From: Frigoribacterium sp. Leaf8 | GTDB lineage: Bacteria > Actinomycetota > Actinomycetes > Actinomycetales > Microbacteriaceae | Assembly (NCBI RefSeq): GCF_001421165.1 | Contig: NZ_LMKB01000005.1 | Location: 405,671 to 469,670, forward strand | Direction of reading: 5' to 3' | Length of the DNA: 64,000 bases | Shown here: one piece after another, positions 63,376 through 64,000 of the stretch | Numbering within the stretch: position 1 is the stretch's first letter | Layout: the number at the start of each line of letters is the position of its first letter | Made by a program: the position numbers and the translations under genes | The notes under the pieces: generated by a model | The model's input: only the letters and a program-made list of their open reading frames with translations | What the model was told of the DNA's origin: nothing | The model's database searches: none

Positions 63376-64000
63376 TCAGTCGGTCGGCGGGTGGGGCAGG
63401 GCGTAGACGCCGTGCCCCACCCGGTCGACCACGCCCTGCCGGGCGAGGACGCTCAGCGTCGACAGCACGCTGCTCCGGCGGTAGTCGGGCAGGGCGGCGA
63501 CGATCTCGGTGGTGCGCCGGGCGCCGTTCCGCAGCACCTCGGGCACGCGGTCGGCCAGGGAGTCGCCGACGGGCGCGGTCGCCGGGGCGACGTCCGTCGG
63601 GTCGCCGGCCCGCGCCTCCTGGTCGTACTCGGCCCGGGCCTGGTCGAGTCCCTCGGCCGAGACCCGGGTGGTCGCACCGTCGGCACCGGAGGCGTGCGCG
63701 TAGGGCGCGAGGGTGAGCGATCGGCCGACGCGCGCGTACACGGCCGAGGCGCTGGTGCCCTGGTGCTCGGCGATCTCGGGGTAGGACGCGCCGCCGAGCA
63801 GCAGCACCGCCTCGCCCTCGAGGCCGAGCCACTGGCCGAGGCTCGCGATCTCCCAGCCGGCGGTCGTCACGGCCGAACCCCAGACCTCGATGTCGTCGGC
63901 GTGCTCGGTGGTGAGCGTCTCGAGGTCGTCCAGCAGGTCGAGGAGCCGCCGGCGGGCGTCGTCGACGATCTCGGCCGTGAACTGTGGCGGGCGGCGAAGT
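63376..64000 (-). CDS. Putative double-HTH regulator, 5' end beyond window
   Basis: No stop codon occurs in this frame up to the right edge, so the gene is cut by the window; about 207 C-terminal residues are visible. A GTG at 63870 could give a 164-residue protein, but the upstream text (FTAEIVDDARRRLLDLLDDL) looks like real protein. Seen: a sigma-4-like helix-turn-helix (GASYPEIAEHQGTSASAVYARVG) and a C-terminal winged helix (RTTEIVAALPDYRRSSVLSTL, LARQGVVDRVGHGVYAL). I do not recognise the family; DNA binding is inferred. Confidence 0.65.
   Translation of the reverse strand, partial: LRRPPQFTAEIVDDARRRLLDLLDDLETLTTEHADDIEVWGSAVTTAGWEIASLGQWLGLEGEAVLLLGGASYPEIAEHQGTSASAVYARVGRSLTLAPYAHASGADGATTRVSAEGLDQARAEYDQEARAGDPTDVAPATAPVGDSLADRVPEVLRNGARRTTEIVAALPDYRRSSVLSTLSVLARQGVVDRVGHGVYALPHPPTD

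Overview
The window is about 72% GC by eye and is almost fully packed with genes. The gene content is typical of a high-GC Gram-positive actinobacterium: an HrcA/CIRCE-controlled dnaJ, the hrcA-dnaJ-rsmE-HIT-phoH-ybeY-corC-era order, a long actinobacterial LeuA, DnaE2 with actinobacterial LexA boxes, and many TANNNT-N6/7-RTG leaderless promoters. The overall style suggests the family Microbacteriaceae, but the genus cannot be read from the sequence. There is no phage, insertion sequence, CRISPR array, rRNA or tRNA that I could see.

Layout. 0-2.1 kb: leuA (minus) behind a leaderless 14-residue peptide with four consecutive Leu codons. 2.1-6.1 kb: an MprF-like membrane protein and a membrane-anchored esterase, translationally coupled. 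6.3-8.3 kb: a two-component system. 8.4-15.7 kb (minus): the heat-shock/ribosome-maturation cluster hrcA, dnaJ, rsmE, HIT, phoH, ybeY, corC-like, era. 15.8-20.4 kb: DUF4870, hemW, DUF1990, lepA. 20.4-20.9 kb: a gene-free, repeat-laden stretch. 20.9-30 kb: a small membrane protein, an aminotransferase, rpsT, a continuous comEC-holA frame, comEA and leuS. 30-32.3 kb: divergent pabB/pabC. 32.4-38.2 kb: the cytochrome bd operon cydABDC. 38.4-42.3 kb: dedA and a four-gene compatible-solute ABC importer. 42.4-49.9 kb: a TetR regulator, an SRAP (HMCES-type) protein, an App1-type phosphatase, hipBA, an SOS-box DUF6504-like gene, pnuC and a GH15 enzyme. 50-56.5 kb: zwf, a FUSC-like membrane protein and SOS-box dnaE2. 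56.5-64 kb: glutathionyl-hydroquinone-reductase-like protein, DksA/TraR-like protein, TetR with a divergent NAD(P)-dependent epimerase, GAF regulator-aldehyde dehydrogenase-DUF779, and a partial regulator cut by the window end.

How the genes work together. One cluster joins protein folding with rRNA maturation. The cyd operon and betaine-type importer fit micro-oxic and osmotic adaptation. comEA-comEC form the DNA-uptake channel. SRAP, DUF6504 and dnaE2 are DNA-damage genes, and two of them carry nearly identical LexA-box promoters although they lie 6 kb apart and no imuA'/imuB is present. The aldehyde dehydrogenase set looks like a dedicated aldehyde-detoxifying module.

The most unusual signals are repeats. 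One is a family of about five 80-95 bp elements bounded by inverted GTCGGCAACTCCTG / CAGGAGTTGCCGAC ends. The other is an 11-12-mer, AGGAGGCGCGG, present at 20 or more places on both strands, inside and between genes, and sometimes paired as a terminator hairpin. Neither is explained by the genes.
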